NCBI GenBank assembly: GCA_021030915.1
Contig: JAGEMR010000056.1
Coordinates: 62,001 to 126,000 of the forward strand
Direction: 5' to 3'
DNA: 64,000 nucleotides
Source of the DNA: Astrothelium macrocarpum
Taxonomy: Eukaryota; Ascomycota; Dothideomycetes; Trypetheliales; Trypetheliaceae
Made by a program: the position numbers and the translations under genes. Positions 47,092-58,195 of the stretch are shown one piece after another; the stretch's first letter is position 1; each line of letters starts with the position of its first letter. The notes beneath the pieces are model-generated. The model was not told the DNA's origin, did no database searches, and worked only from the letters and a program-made list of their open reading frames with translations.

Positions 47092-48084
47092 ATGGCAAAT
47101 ATCCAATCCAACTCACTTTTCTCCGTGAACGGAATGGTCGCCCTTGTCACAGGTGGTGGATCAGGTAACGCTGTCTCCAGCCAAGACTACTCTCATCACT
47201 ACTAAAACTTTCCCATCCAGGTATCGGTCTGATGATCGCCAAAGCCCTCGAAGCCAACGGCGCGGCCAAAGTCTACATCGTCAGCCGCCGAAAGGAAGTC
47301 CTCGACGCCGCGGCCGCGCAAGCCCAGCACGGCAACATCGTTCCCATCGTCGGCGACGTCTCCTCCAAAGACTCGCTCCGAGCCGTCGCTGCCCAAGTCA
47401 AGTCCGAAGTGGGCTATCTGAATCTGCTGATCCCCAACTCCGGGATGTTGGGACCGCCAGGAAACGTGCCGAAGCCGGGGCAGTCGCTGTCGGAGTTTGT
47501 GGAGCAGGCGTTTGGGGATCCCATGGAGGACTTCACGCGTACGCTGAATTTGAATGTGACGGCGGTGTACTATACCGTGTTGGCGTTTTTGGAGCTGCTG
47601 GATGCGGGGAATCAGAAGGGGAATATGGGGGAGGTGAGGAGTCAGATTATTACGACGAGTAGTATTGCAGGGTGGAATCGGAGTGCGATGGCGGGATTTG
47701 CGTACTGTGCCAGTAAGGCGGCGACGACGCATTTGATGAAGCAATTTGCCACGCATTTTGTGCAGTGGAGGATTCGATGCAATGCTCTGGCGCCAGGACG
47801 TAAGCTACCTTTCCGGGTCCAAGTTCAGATATTGTGGATTCGAATGCTAAATTGCTCTAGTTTTCTTGTCTGATGCTGCTGCGCCGCTCTTCAAGCACTC
47901 GAAAGGGGATCCTACGAAGGAGGGAGCGTTTGATAAGAATTTCATTCCGCTGGAGAGGATAGGAGGGGAAGAGGACATGGCAGGCACCATCTTGTACATG
48001 GCTTCAAAGGCTGGTGCATATCTGGACGGAAACATAATGTTGATTGATGGAGGAAGATTGACCCTCCTCCCTTCATCGTACTAA
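47092..48084 (+). CDS. Short-chain dehydrogenase/reductase
   Basis: Three exons, 47092-47164, 47221-47799 and 47861-48084, in phase, give 291 residues. It is a classical SDR. The Rossmann glycine motif TGGGSGIG lies across the first intron (about residues 21-28), and PNSG replaces the usual NNAG. SS in TTSSIAGW supplies the Ser, and YCASK the Tyr and Lys of the catalytic tetrad. The C-terminal LDGNIMLIDGGR closes the fold. RR after the second strand hints at NADP(H) preference (inference). Exon 2 is markedly GC-rich compared with its flanks. Substrate unknown. Such genes serve secondary metabolism or detoxification. Confidence 0.88.
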
Positions 48085-49271
48085 TTTCGCCTCAGTAGCA
48101 TTATCGTGTAGTCTAGAAGAGATTGAAAAGTAGATGTAATGCAAGAAGAAATTTTTTGACATGCAGCGTTGAAAAATTCAGGTTGAACTTTGAGATCCAC
48201 TCGGCCCTGCGTCTAATTATTACTCCTTGGAGTAATTGCCACACAAATAGAGGTACTTTGCTCAAAACGGCATAAGCCCTCGTGCTCTAGATTTCCACGT
48301 GATTAACTTCCAATTTGGGGCCTAACGGACGACCCCGCTCTCCCGTTGAACTGGTTTGTGCGCAAACATGTTGAGTGAAGACAACCATTTCAACCATCCA
48401 ATGCTTTGGTAAAGAAAGATCTGGTTCGACACCAGACTTATCAAAGGCTGTTTGCTACTGAATTGGTTGACACAACTTGTTTAGGAAAATCGTCATCAGT
48501 CCCAGCCCAACAGTGCCCCACGACACTAATCCTTCACAAGCCAGCGTCTATGTAAGCATAGCCGATGTAGGATTGCCTGGCGTTGATTGCCTCGAGTGTC
48601 AGACGTGATTCATGAATCCGGTCAATTGGCTTGCTGCCCTCGGCGATGACGGGAAAAGTCCGCCAGGATATGGCCTCTTTGGAGGACCTCTAACTGGGCC
48701 GCCACCAGCTTCCCCGCACACAGTACAGGTGTACAAAGGAGCCAACGGTCCAACGGCAAAGGGCAAATTCCAAGCGGAAGAAGGAAAATTGTTTGATATC
48801 CTTCTCGTCGCTGACTGAGTGCATGCACTTCGTTTTACCTCAGCCCCATCGCTATTCCCAAGCTTCCGAGCAGCTGTCCCGGAGGACGGAATAGCGGGGA
48901 TTTTCCGACTCAACAAGGAAAGAACCATCCCGAAGTCATAACGTGACACAGGAAATCTTTAAAAAGGTAGGTGAATGGCCTGGGGCAAACCTCGGATCTA
49001 CAATGGCTCCTCCTTGTTCGCAACGTGTACGTGCAAAGGGGATTCCGATGTTCACCGAGGGTCCCCTCAGAAACCATGACTCCTGATATGTGTGCTCCAT
49101 CTGTTGCTCAATCGTACCTTATGGCATCCTTCTTTGTCATTGCAGTCACTGACCTCAAAGAGTCATAGTCGACCACGAACAGCACTAGATAAGAAACATA
49201 GATTCTGAAATCCTCACCTTATTGGACGTACCTTCCATATAAGCATCTAGAAGACCCTGAACATCGACAAC
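48085..49271. other. Spacer, no supported gene
   Basis: 1.19 kb. Opposed open frames of 68 codons (+, 48612-48818) and 116 codons (-, 48599-48949) overlap each other and neither has support. CACGTG occurs at 48296-48301. No RNA gene recognised. Confidence 0.5.
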
Positions 49272-50361
49272 ATGTCCGGCAGTTCCGCCCTCGAGGCCGC
49301 TAAACGCAAGTCAGATGCAGCCCTGAAATCCGCCAAGCAGACCCTCGAGGAGGCACCGGCTGCCATGAAGGCTGCTGCTGAGAACCCTGAGAAGGCAACA
49401 CGCGACTTTCTTCACACGCCTGCTGTGCGGGCAGCCCTTCCTTTCATCAATGGCGGCCTGGCTGGCATGACAGCCACGACCGTCATTCAACCCGTCGACA
49501 TGATCAAAGTCCGTCTGCAGCTTGCTGGCGAGGGTGCGCGGACGGGACCAAAGCCCACACCATTCTCAGTAGCAAGAGAAGTGATAGCGTCAGGCAAGGC
49601 GTTGGATCTTTATACTGGGTTATCGGCGGGGTTGCTTCGGCAGGCGGTATATACCACTGCTCGTCTCGGCTTCTTTGATACCTTCATGGGATCTATGCAA
49701 AGATCATATGCCGAGAGTGGAAGCAAGATTGGCTTCAAAGAACGGGCAGGTGCTGGGCTCGTAGCTGGCGGTCTTGCGGCAATGGTTGGGAATCCTGCAG
49801 ACCTTGCTCTCATTCGGATGCAGAGTGATGGTCTGAAGCCCAAAGAGCTGCGATCCAACTACAAATCCGTCGTCGATGCGTTGGCCCGAATTTCTAAGAA
49901 TGAAGGCGTTTTCGCACTGTGGGCCGGGTGTACTCCAACTGTAGTCCGCGCCATGGCATTGAACTTTGGACAACTTGCGTTCTTCAGTGAAGCCAAGAGT
50001 CAGCTCAAGGACACAAGTCTCGGACCAAGAACACAGACACTGGCTGCCAGTGCTGTTGCCGGTTTCTTTGCGAGCTTCTTCTCCCTACCATTTGATTTTG
50101 TCAAGACGAGGTTGCAGAGACAACAGAGAGGGCCAGACGGAAAGCTGCCGTATAAGAGTATGGCGGACTGCTTTGGGAAAGTTACAAAGGAAGAAGGGTT
50201 ATTGAGATTTTATCGTGGTTTTGGAACGTACTACGTTCGCATTGCACCTCACGCGTGAGTGTTCAGAGAGCATCTTCTTTTTTCTCTAACCAGGACTAAC
50301 ACTGAAAAATAGGATGGTGACACTTATCGTTGCTGATTGGCTTGGCGTCATCACCAAGTAG
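49272..50361 (+). CDS. Mitochondrial 2-oxoglutarate/malate-type carrier
   Basis: Two exons, 49272-50254 and 50313-50361, spliced over 58 nt, give 343 residues. It has three tandem repeats of the SLC25 fold, each with a signature: PVDMIKVRLQ, PADLALIRMQSD and PFDFVKTRLQ. The middle signature with RMQSD is characteristic of the 2-oxoglutarate and dicarboxylate carriers. The last exon adds MVTLIVADWLGVITK after the final helix. An N-terminal extension of about 60 Ala/Lys-rich residues precedes the first helix, longer than in most carriers. It should exchange 2-oxoglutarate for malate or other dicarboxylates across the inner membrane. The exact substrate within this group is inferred. Confidence 0.9.
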
Positions 50362-50889
50362 ACAAAATTCTTTAAATGCGAATATACACTTGTGAAGATT
50401 GCTTACGAAATCATGGAGAGGTGATGAGCGGATCTGGGGTTCGGGACAGGTCTTATCCAGTTTGGTCGGCATCATGGACGTCCGTGTTCGCGCATGGACG
50501 AGTGCTACTGCAAAACATTGCTGGCGTTGGGTAATAGGACTTTTCATCAAGTCCTCATTAATTATGAAATACACAAGTTCTCAAACAATTAGCTCAAAAG
50601 TACGCTGTTCATCAGTGCGCGTATGTGGAGTGATTGCAATAGATGTTGTCAGTATGAAAGAAAAGAAAGGTAATGGTGTCAAATTCTTCCTGCAAACTCA
50701 AATTCCAGACAGGGTATCGGGGATCTGCGCATGGATGACACTTGCCGAGGGGCTGGGATGACGCCATTGACAAATCTACAGCTGCATCTAAACCGCGGAA
50801 TGTTTTGATGCATTTGAGATGACATTTGAGATAAACTTTAACAGTCTTCTACCTCACCAAAATTTATAAAATCTGAAACTTTCCCTCTG
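50362..50889. other. Spacer, nothing recognised
   Basis: 528 bp between same-strand genes. A 120-codon open frame at 50399-50761 has no recognisable features. MsrB promoter expected here. Confidence 0.5.
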
Positions 50890-51543
50890 ATGCGCTTCTT
50901 CTCCTTTCCAACTATTCTTCGAACCCTCTACACATTTTCCACCGTAACGACAAGAGCGTCATCTCGTCTTAATAACATCGGTCCATCTATACGCCCATCG
51001 ACTCTCAAGTCCATGCCAACCATACCATTTATTGGATCTTTGTTCAGCTCTTCGTCATCATCACGCAACATGTCTTTTCCGGTACAGAAGAGTGATTCTG
51101 AATGGCAGGCCGTTCTGAGTCCTGGTAAGTGCTCAAGCCCATCTCTGCCAAGCTCGAAGACAGGATTGACAGAACCAGAGCAATTTCGTGTCATCCGTGG
51201 AAAAGGAACTGAAGCACCGTTCGCTGGCGAATACGACAAACATATGCCAAGCTCAGGCGTCTACAACTGCGCTGCCTGCAATGCGCCTCTTTATCGTGCA
51301 AACCATAAATTCAAATCTGGCTGTGGATGGCCTGCATTCTTCGATGCTCTTCCCGGAGCAGTAACAAGACATGAGGACCGAACATTCGGGATGACAAGGA
51401 CGGAGATTGTCTGTAGTAATTGTGGTGGTCATTTAGGACATGTTTTCAAGGGAGAGGGCTACCCGACCCCTACGGATGAGCGACACTGTGTCAATAGTGT
51501 TAGCATGAAGTTTTCGGACAAGGAACCGGAAGCGAAGGTGTGA
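50890..51543 (+). CDS. Peptide-methionine (R)-S-oxide reductase MsrB
   Basis: Two exons, 50890-51124 and 51173-51543, give 201 residues. The 48-nt intron (GTAAGT...ACAG) is a multiple of three and free of stops, so unspliced RNA would still read through. Only the spliced form gives the family block AVLSPEPEQFRVIRGKGTE. Zinc ligands are CAAC (111, 114) and CSNC (159, 162). The resolving Cys is Cys129 in SGCGWPAF and the catalytic Cys is Cys184 in RHCVNSVS. The first 60 residues are Arg/Ser-rich with no acidic residues, like a mitochondrial presequence. A second Met at residue 61 (MSFPVQK) could start a cytosolic form. It repairs methionine-R-sulfoxide using thioredoxin. Confidence 0.93.
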   Translation: MRFFSFPTILRTLYTFSTVTTRASSRLNNIGPSIRPSTLKSMPTIPFIGSLFSSSSSSRNMSFPVQKSDSEWQAVLSPGKCSSPSLPSSKTGLTEPEQFRVIRGKGTEAPFAGEYDKHMPSSGVYNCAACNAPLYRANHKFKSGCGWPAFFDALPGAVTRHEDRTFGMTRTEIVCSNCGGHLGHVFKGEGYPTPTDERHCVNSVSMKFSDKEPEAKV

Positions 51544-52400
51544 TGCACCTCAATGGTTTTGCGATGACACATGTGCTAAACTGATGAAAGTGGCCAAGTA
51601 TGATGGCGAACAGACAGCAATAGATGGACAAAAAAGAAGCAACGTTTTGAAGGCATTTGTAAACCCGAAGCACTAGCAAGAATTAAAAATGAATGGAGCG
51701 TCCGACCAAAGGGTATTTGTGATTTCTTAAATTGAGCAAAGTGATTAACAAGCTTTCACCGGTCTCGCGTCGGCCCGTCAGCTTGATCCCTGTAAACATG
51801 GTTCCAAATCCAGAAATATCAAAACATTGTTGATATCATCATCGATCACAAGCAAGAGAACCATGCCTGCTGTGGGCAGGAACGTTTTTGCAAAGAAACT
51901 CATGGTGGTTCAAGCGCCACAGGGTATGGATCCACAGAGCGGCCCATGGTTGTGGCTGGTTCGCTCGCCTGCCACCCAGCCAACCTCCCACGCTAAGTAT
52001 CCAGCTACCCAACCCCGCGATACAGCTAAATAAAATATCTTGAGGGTGCCCGCAGCTAAAGAGGTTACAAACAAATCTGCAATCTCTCAAAATATCCATC
52101 GTCCTCATCAAACTTGCATTGTGCGACCATACAAGACTTCCTAAATCGAAATCTTAGAAAGGCGAAAACCCAAAAACCAGACAACTTCAACCTTCCTCTC
52201 GACTTTCCAGGACAATTACCTCTTCTCGAGACCTCCCCAATTTCACACGCTTTCTCGCAGAACTACCATCCTTTAAATACGACGAGCTTAAAACCCGATC
52301 ATACTCAAATAGCGCCATACTTCGTCCCACCCATCAGCTGAATTCTCTATACCCCAATCAGCGCATCTATCCTCGGCGTTGAACCTACCACACGTGCAAC
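51544..52400. other. Spacer, no supported gene
   Basis: 857 bp. The last 300 bp are C-rich with long runs lacking ATG, as in a fungal 5' UTR of the small membrane-protein gene. CACGTG lies about 10 bp before its start. Frames at 51827-52111 are unsupported. Confidence 0.5.
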
Positions 52401-52732
52401 ATGCAGCGCAACATCGCCATATTCCTCATTATCATCATCCTGTTCATCGTGCTGGCACTCGTGGGCTTCGCCATCTACTACGTGCAGAATGGGTACTCGT
52501 TCGGTCGGCCTAGCAGTGTGAGCGATGATGAGGATTTGCCGTGAGTTGACGAAACACTATCGTATTTGAATACGTTCTTGTATAATTACACCTGGAGGAT
52601 CCCCGTGCTAGAATGCAAATTGAGGCGATTGTTGGCTAATGTCGGGAAATATTCAGCGAAGAGCTTGTGGAAGAGCATGTACGGTCGACGCGAGCGGGAG
52701 ATGGTTTTGTGCGTCCTACAAGATATGTGTAG
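52401..52732 (+). CDS. Tiny single-pass membrane protein
   Basis: ATG at 52401 opens MQRNIAIFLIIIILFIVLA, a strong hydrophobic helix (about residues 5-27), followed by YYVQNGYSFGRPSS and an acidic SDDEDLP. The frame stops at 52544 after 47 residues if unspliced. A consensus donor GTGAGT at 52541, branch GCTAAT and TTCAG at 52656 allow a second exon (52657-52732). That exon extends the acidic tail to PEELVEEHV and gives 71 residues. I favour the spliced form because the reading continues in phase with the same acidic character. N-in/C-out or the reverse is undecidable. No family recognised. Confidence 0.55.
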
Positions 52733-53585
52733 AGGGTATCTCTTTTGGGGATTGGAAAGTCGGTTGGCGTTTGGAGCAAATACTCGGGATATTGACGGCG
52801 ACTTCTCGCATCGGGATTCTTTGCCTGCTGCGAAGAGCATGGCACTGTATGAAAAGTTTATGAAAAACAGGACATAGAAAGCGTGTGTTCAAGGACATGA
52901 TCTTGATATTTAATACCCCTTCATCCGTTCTGCAGTTAGGATGGATTGATTGCATTTTGTACATAAACGACACTTTCGACAAATTTCCTGAATGTCACTG
53001 AAAGACCAAATCAGAGTAAAACATAGAGCGTTTTCGCGCCAAATACGTTCGGAATCTCGAGAAAATTGATGCATCTCCATAGGTTCGCACATATAAGTAG
53101 TGAATCTATAATGAATTCAGTATCTTAGTAAAGAGCGAGAAGAAACTTATTGTCTGCTCAGCGTATCGATATGATGGTAATCTTGACTAGACCTCGCAAC
53201 GTGAACAACATAACTCTTTACATGCACAAATATCCTTGGTTGTGAAAATATGACCCCCATTCCCTTTCCCTACGATCGGTGATTCGAATAAATAATAGAT
53301 ATGCGCAAGTTGGTATCGAACGAACCCTGATTCCCTTTCGCCGTTTGCTTTTATGGCCTATGATAAATTGGCCTAGTCTCCTGTCTTTCATTAAACGCCT
53401 CTTTCAAGCATTCCACCATGCAAGTCTTTACATCCACACATTTTTCTCGTTCACCTGCTAATCCAGACGCACTAATATTATGATGCCGCACCTTTCACAG
53501 AGTTAATCATTAAGGGCAGCGGAGTAACTCAATCCGTCTACCTCTTGCACTTTTTCACATCGTTCTCACACCTCTCTCCTCGTAA
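52733..53585. other. Convergent spacer, nothing recognised
   Basis: 853 bp between convergent genes, AT-rich with many short T-rich words. It should contain both 3' UTRs. No RNA gene or repeat seen. Confidence 0.5.
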
Positions 53586-55444
53586 TCATGAAGTCATAAA
53601 ATGCGTCCCATCAATCCCCTCCATCACTGGAGCACCAGCTGAGCTTGGCGCCTCAAGCTTGGGATCGAGAAATTTTCTGTCAATTTCCGCAGCGCGAGTG
53701 TCGACAACGCCAGTGTTCGCATTAGGTTGTTGTGGCGGCTGGGGGTGTAGTTGCTGTTCGTTCCAGCTCCGCGGTCCCTTTTCTCCATTCTGCCCATTGG
53801 CGTCTTCGATATCAACATCGGCTTCCCCGTCCGCATCCCGATCATCCTCCTCTGCATCATCTTCCATTGTCGTGTCCTCTACTGCTCCATCCATCTGACC
53901 ATCCATCATCGTTGGATGAGGCGACGTCGTGAGATTATTGGGCGTGCTTGTGTGACTGACTCCGTTTGCGCCAGTGCCGTTGGCATGTCCATAATTTGGG
54001 TTCCGTAGTTGTTGCATTTGAAGACCGTTTGCCATTGACGCTTGTGAGTTTGGTATTCCCATGGCTTGTAACTGTTGTTGCTGTGGGCTCGGCGTTGGCG
54101 GCTGCTGTCCAAATGGTGTCGGCGGCTGTTGCGTGCCAGGGGATTCTGCAAAAGTGCGTTGAGCCTCCATTCCTCTCCGATTTTCTCTTACAATGCGGTG
54201 CCATTTTTCCATCAGACGATCAAAATCCCACATTGCTCCATTTTCATTGTTGGCGGCTGCGTTTACAGATAGCACCTTTGCAATATCGGGGGTGATTGGG
54301 AGGAGAGATGGAGGATTTAGAAGGAATTCGCGAGGTTGCTGACATCGGCTCAATTTGTCGTTTTCTGCGCGTAAATGTGCAATTTCTTGATGAGCTTGTT
54401 CAAGTGCACTAGTGCTTTCAGAAACAGTATCTCGAAGGCGAGAATAAGCACGTAGCGTCTCAAGAGACCAGGCCTCAGAATGCTGTTGTATGGAAAGCGA
54501 CTTCCAATGGCTATAAGCATTCTGAACGTGGTCCAGTAGTTTGCGAGCCTCAGAATCGTTTTCGAGGAGCTGTTCAATGTTGGTTTCGTTGGGAAGTTGT
54601 GTGCGAGGAGCCCGCTTTTGTCGAATTAGGTCATGAATGGCTTGAATTAGTGAATCGAATTGCTCTTGACCCGGAGGGTCTACAGTCCAAGACTCTGTAT
54701 GAGCAAAGGGAGTAGCGGAGAATAATGTTGGAGGTGCGGGAAGAATTCGTAAACAAAGAGCAGGAAAGCTCATTGAATAAGGGTTGAAGTCAAATAGGGG
54801 CTTTGATTCTGGCCTCAAACTTCGAGTAATCTCAGATTAACAGTTCGTTCATGGATTGGCATGGCATTTTCTTACCTTGTTGCAGCTTTGATGCTACCAA
54901 GAACCTCCTGCAATGCCAGTTCAGCAGCCCTAGCTTGCTCCCTTTCTTCAATGGTTCTTTGGCGTTGCTCGTAATCTGCCTTGAGCTGTTGATGTCTGGC
55001 AACAGAATTCTCTCGTGGTAGTACTGGCGCTACACTTCCCCTGTTTGGCAAACCATTGATCACACCCGTTACATGCCAGCTCGCCTCGTTGAGCCTAAAA
55101 GGAGCTCTCCCATCTGGTGTATCGTACGGCACCATTTGCGGACCTTGGTCGTACAAGGACATCTTACTGCTGGACCCGGGTGTGGAATCTTCTCTTTTCG
55201 AGGTTGATCCACGTGCCTGTCTTCTTGTTATGCCGCCTCGGAGCTTACGAATCTCATCCACATTATGAACGCCATCTGGTGGTTTCGGGTTCTTCTCCTT
55301 GATGTACAAATCCAAATGTCGACCAAGGGATGATGATGTGAAGTGAACACCGCAATACGGACAAGCCTTGTCCTTGGGCGCAGAGACCTTTGGAGTGTTC
55401 GAGTCTGCATTCGAGCCCGGCGTATCCGCAGATGGTGCTGCCAT
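53586..55444 (-). CDS. Zinc-finger / coiled-coil / acidic-tail protein
   Basis: Two exons, 55444-54876 and 54819-53586, spliced over a 56-nt intron in phase 2, give 600 residues. Read separately they look like two genes, but the second open frame has only a TTG start and the join AG|T is in phase. CPYCGVHFTSSSLGRHLDLY at about 28-46 is a C2H2-like finger whose fourth ligand is unclear. It is followed by KLRGGITRRQARG. Residues about 160-190 are coiled coil. DFNPYSMSFPALCLRILPAPPTLFS at about 200 and a long helical region to about 400 follow. The rest is Gln/Pro-rich and then strongly acidic (MEDDAEEDDRDADGE). It looks nuclear and possibly transcription-related, which is inference. Confidence 0.82.
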
Positions 55445-55793
55445 GGTGAACGTAGTTGGAGGAAAGGTTGACTATTAGGAGATTTTGGGTGCGGCGATGG
55501 AGGTTGTAAGCGAAAATTAGACAAGACGAGGAGACAAGAAGTGAGCGACAAGCCTGCTCGATCGAATTACGCGCTCAAACATCCATTGGCGGAATAGGAG
55601 CAGCAAGGAGAGGGCCAGGGTGGAGGATGGGATTGAAAGCTCTCCCGCGTACTGTCCCTGAATTGTGCATCTTCTGGCGGCGCACGGGCTGCCGACGCCG
55701 TATTCCAGACCCGCCTTAGTATTGAAAGCTTCCTTCCTACAACACTTTCTATTCTATCCCAAAAGTCTACATAACCTGGAAGATACATGGATG
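55445..55793. other. Spacer between zinc-finger gene and amidase
   Basis: 349 bp with the promoter of the zinc-finger gene and the 3' end of the amidase. Nothing else seen. Confidence 0.55.
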
Positions 55794-57685
55794 TCATGAC
55801 TTGTGAATTTCATCTGCAATGTATTCTGCTAATGCTAGCATTTTCTCTTCCTGCAAGCGCCGCCCAACCACTTGGATTGATACGTGAGCACCGTCATAGA
55901 TTTCTGCATCATCTACGGAAAGTTAGTGCAAAACTCAATCCCTCCCGATTGGCGTACTTACAGCATTCGTGGGTCTTCTTGTCTGCATCGTTGAGCGGCT
56001 GGTATCCTTCGTCAACCTTATCGGTGGCCTTGTCCGCGTTCGTGACTGGCACGACAACTGAAGTGTAGTCGTAAAAGTTCACCCAGACCGAGTATCCCAA
56101 GTAGGTGTATAGCTTTGGCCGCGCAGCAGCAAATGGTGCCAGTGGCGCGAGAATGGCGTCAACTGGTCTACCAGTGCTTGTATGTTCCTTAGTGCTATTC
56201 CAGGATTCCATGTATTCCTTTTGCAGCTGCCGCTTGTTTACATTGGTGGCTGCAATTTCCGACGCATTGGCTTGTGCGGAAGGAGAAGAAGGCAACACTA
56301 ATTGCTCAGCTGGTTGCTCTCCAGACAGTCCGAACGCACCAGCGACGTCGTCACTCCCATCGAAGTTATAAATTTTGCCCTACACATGTCAGGATGAGTG
56401 TTGCTCAAGAAGCGTTACACCTACCATGAGTTCGTTGACCTTTTCTGGAGACACTGGCGGCTTCCATTCGATGACCTGTACTAATGATGAGCTTTCACTA
56501 TAACCATTCTCTTCCGAGTGCCTACCTCATGTCCTAGCTTCTCTAAAGTTCTGGCTACAATGTCCAAGGCCCTACGTACTGGAGGGTGCAGTGTCACGAC
56601 ACCATCGTGTTTCAACAAGCCAAAAGCAAGCTTATGCTCATGCCCTATCGAGTTGACAATGTCTAATATCTCCTTTTCTTGATCATCTCTCCATGGCAGT
56701 TCGTGAACCAGGGGATCGTGAAGCCACGGTTGCTGACTGAGCAGGGCTTTGGTGGCAAGGCGTAATCCGCTAACAGAAGTCGCCAGAGGGCCAACAACAG
56801 AAAGCACTGAATTCTGTCCGTCCATGGAATTGGCCATTCCCTCATAAGGTAACCTACCTGAAGAAGGCCGAAGTCCGAAGATACCGTTGAAACCGGCAGG
56901 GATGCGAATCGAGCCACCGATATCTGTCCCAAAACCGAGTGGAGAGCCTCGTAGACTAATCAGAGCTCCCTCTCCACCAGAGCTACCCCCACTGCTGAGA
57001 TTTCGGTTCTTGGGGTTCCAGGTATATTCAATAATGTTGTTTACCGTCTCACCTGCCATCAGAGTGTGCGGTACACTTGTTTTGCAATAGAGTACAGCTC
57101 CAAGATTTCGAAGCTCTCTGACCATCTCGCTTTCAAATATTTTTTCTTTTTTTGTACCCTTCTTGCCTTCAAACGTTCCTATCCAACCAACATACCCCAT
57201 GCTCGTCTCCACATCCTTGACATGGAACTGATCTTTCAAACTGATGGGTATACCATGTAACGGGCCAATCGGCTTCTTGTGCGTGGCATAGTAATCGTCC
57301 AATTCCTGAGCATTCTTTATAGCAGCGTCGAAAAAGGTTTCATGTAAACAAGACACCTTTCAAAGTCAACTAATTGCAAATGGGGGTTTCAAGGGTTCGA
57401 TGGTACCAATTGATGGGCAAGAGCTGCACGGTGGCAGAAGGCTTTTGCTACGTCGACGGCCTTCCATTGACCAGTCTTGGTCTTTTTGCCAATCCCAACA
57501 GCGTTTGTCTCTGTGATTTCGATTTCCTTCTCATTGAGATACTGTTGGATGAATTTGCCTGTCACGTCACGCTGTTCCCCAGCAGAAGGAACATGGGAGA
57601 TACGCCACTCTTCAGGGATTGACGCGTTTATAGCGTCGCGTTTTTCTCTTGCAGTCACTTTCCAGTCTTTTCCTTCTGCACTCAT
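55794..57685 (-). CDS. Amidase, AmdS-like (amidase signature family)
   Basis: Five exons: 57685-57407, 57356-56526, 56475-56425, 56379-55962 and 55912-55794, giving 565 residues. Introns are 45-50 nt, and one exon encodes only 17 residues. The amidase-signature triad is present. Lys134 is in PISLKDQF, the cis-Ser lies in SSGGSSGGEGA (218/219) and nucleophile Ser242 in GTDIGGSIR. Order and length match acetamidase-type enzymes of filamentous fungi, which hydrolyse short amides to acid and ammonia for nitrogen supply. The C-terminus YDGAHVSIQVVGRRLQEEKMLALAEYI is typical. CACGTG lies 115 bp upstream of the start. The true substrate could be any small amide. Confidence 0.91.
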
Positions 57686-58195
57686 AGTGATATTCTATAA
57701 ACCCAACCAAGTCGCTTGGAAAAGACTGAAAACAATTTACGACTTCTGTCGCAAGAATTCACCGCGTTCGATATCTCTCTAATACATTCACCTAGCTCTC
57801 ACGTGTGATCATCTTCAGGCGGGGCAGGCTGTCTCCTTCCTAAATATTTACTAGGGAGACCGGCGTGCAATTTGATCTGATAGAACAGCTGTCTCAATTG
57901 GGCAGGTCAGATACGCCATGTCAGAGGGTTCCGGTGGGGCTCTTTAACTCAATGACGTGTACCCGCTTTCGGACGCGCGCTGTGACATGATGGTGGGGTG
58001 GCAGGTGTCAAAATGAAAAGTATCTGATATCTAGGCATAGAATCTGAGTTTGAATGTTAATAAGGTACATGCATGCATATTGATTATGCAGCCAAGTCAA
58101 TAGCTTCCCTCTGGTAAGATGTCATCTGGATACCCAGCCCCGGCAGGCAACGCCAACGCTATGCTAAATGCTTAAACGAGAAAGAGATTGGCTGA
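57686..58195. other. Spacer, amidase promoter
   Basis: 510 bp between two minus-strand genes. CACGTG at 57800-57805; no other feature seen. Confidence 0.55.

Noticed and set aside
48420..48450. T-arm-like hairpin TCTGGTTCGACACCAGA, suggesting a tRNA
   Set aside because: The five-base stem and seven-base loop fit, but there is no A-box, anticodon arm or matching acceptor stem upstream, so it is a chance hairpin.
48599..48949. 116-codon minus frame and overlapping 68-codon plus frame
   Set aside because: They overlap on opposite strands in a GC-richer patch and neither shows a family, start context or splice signals.
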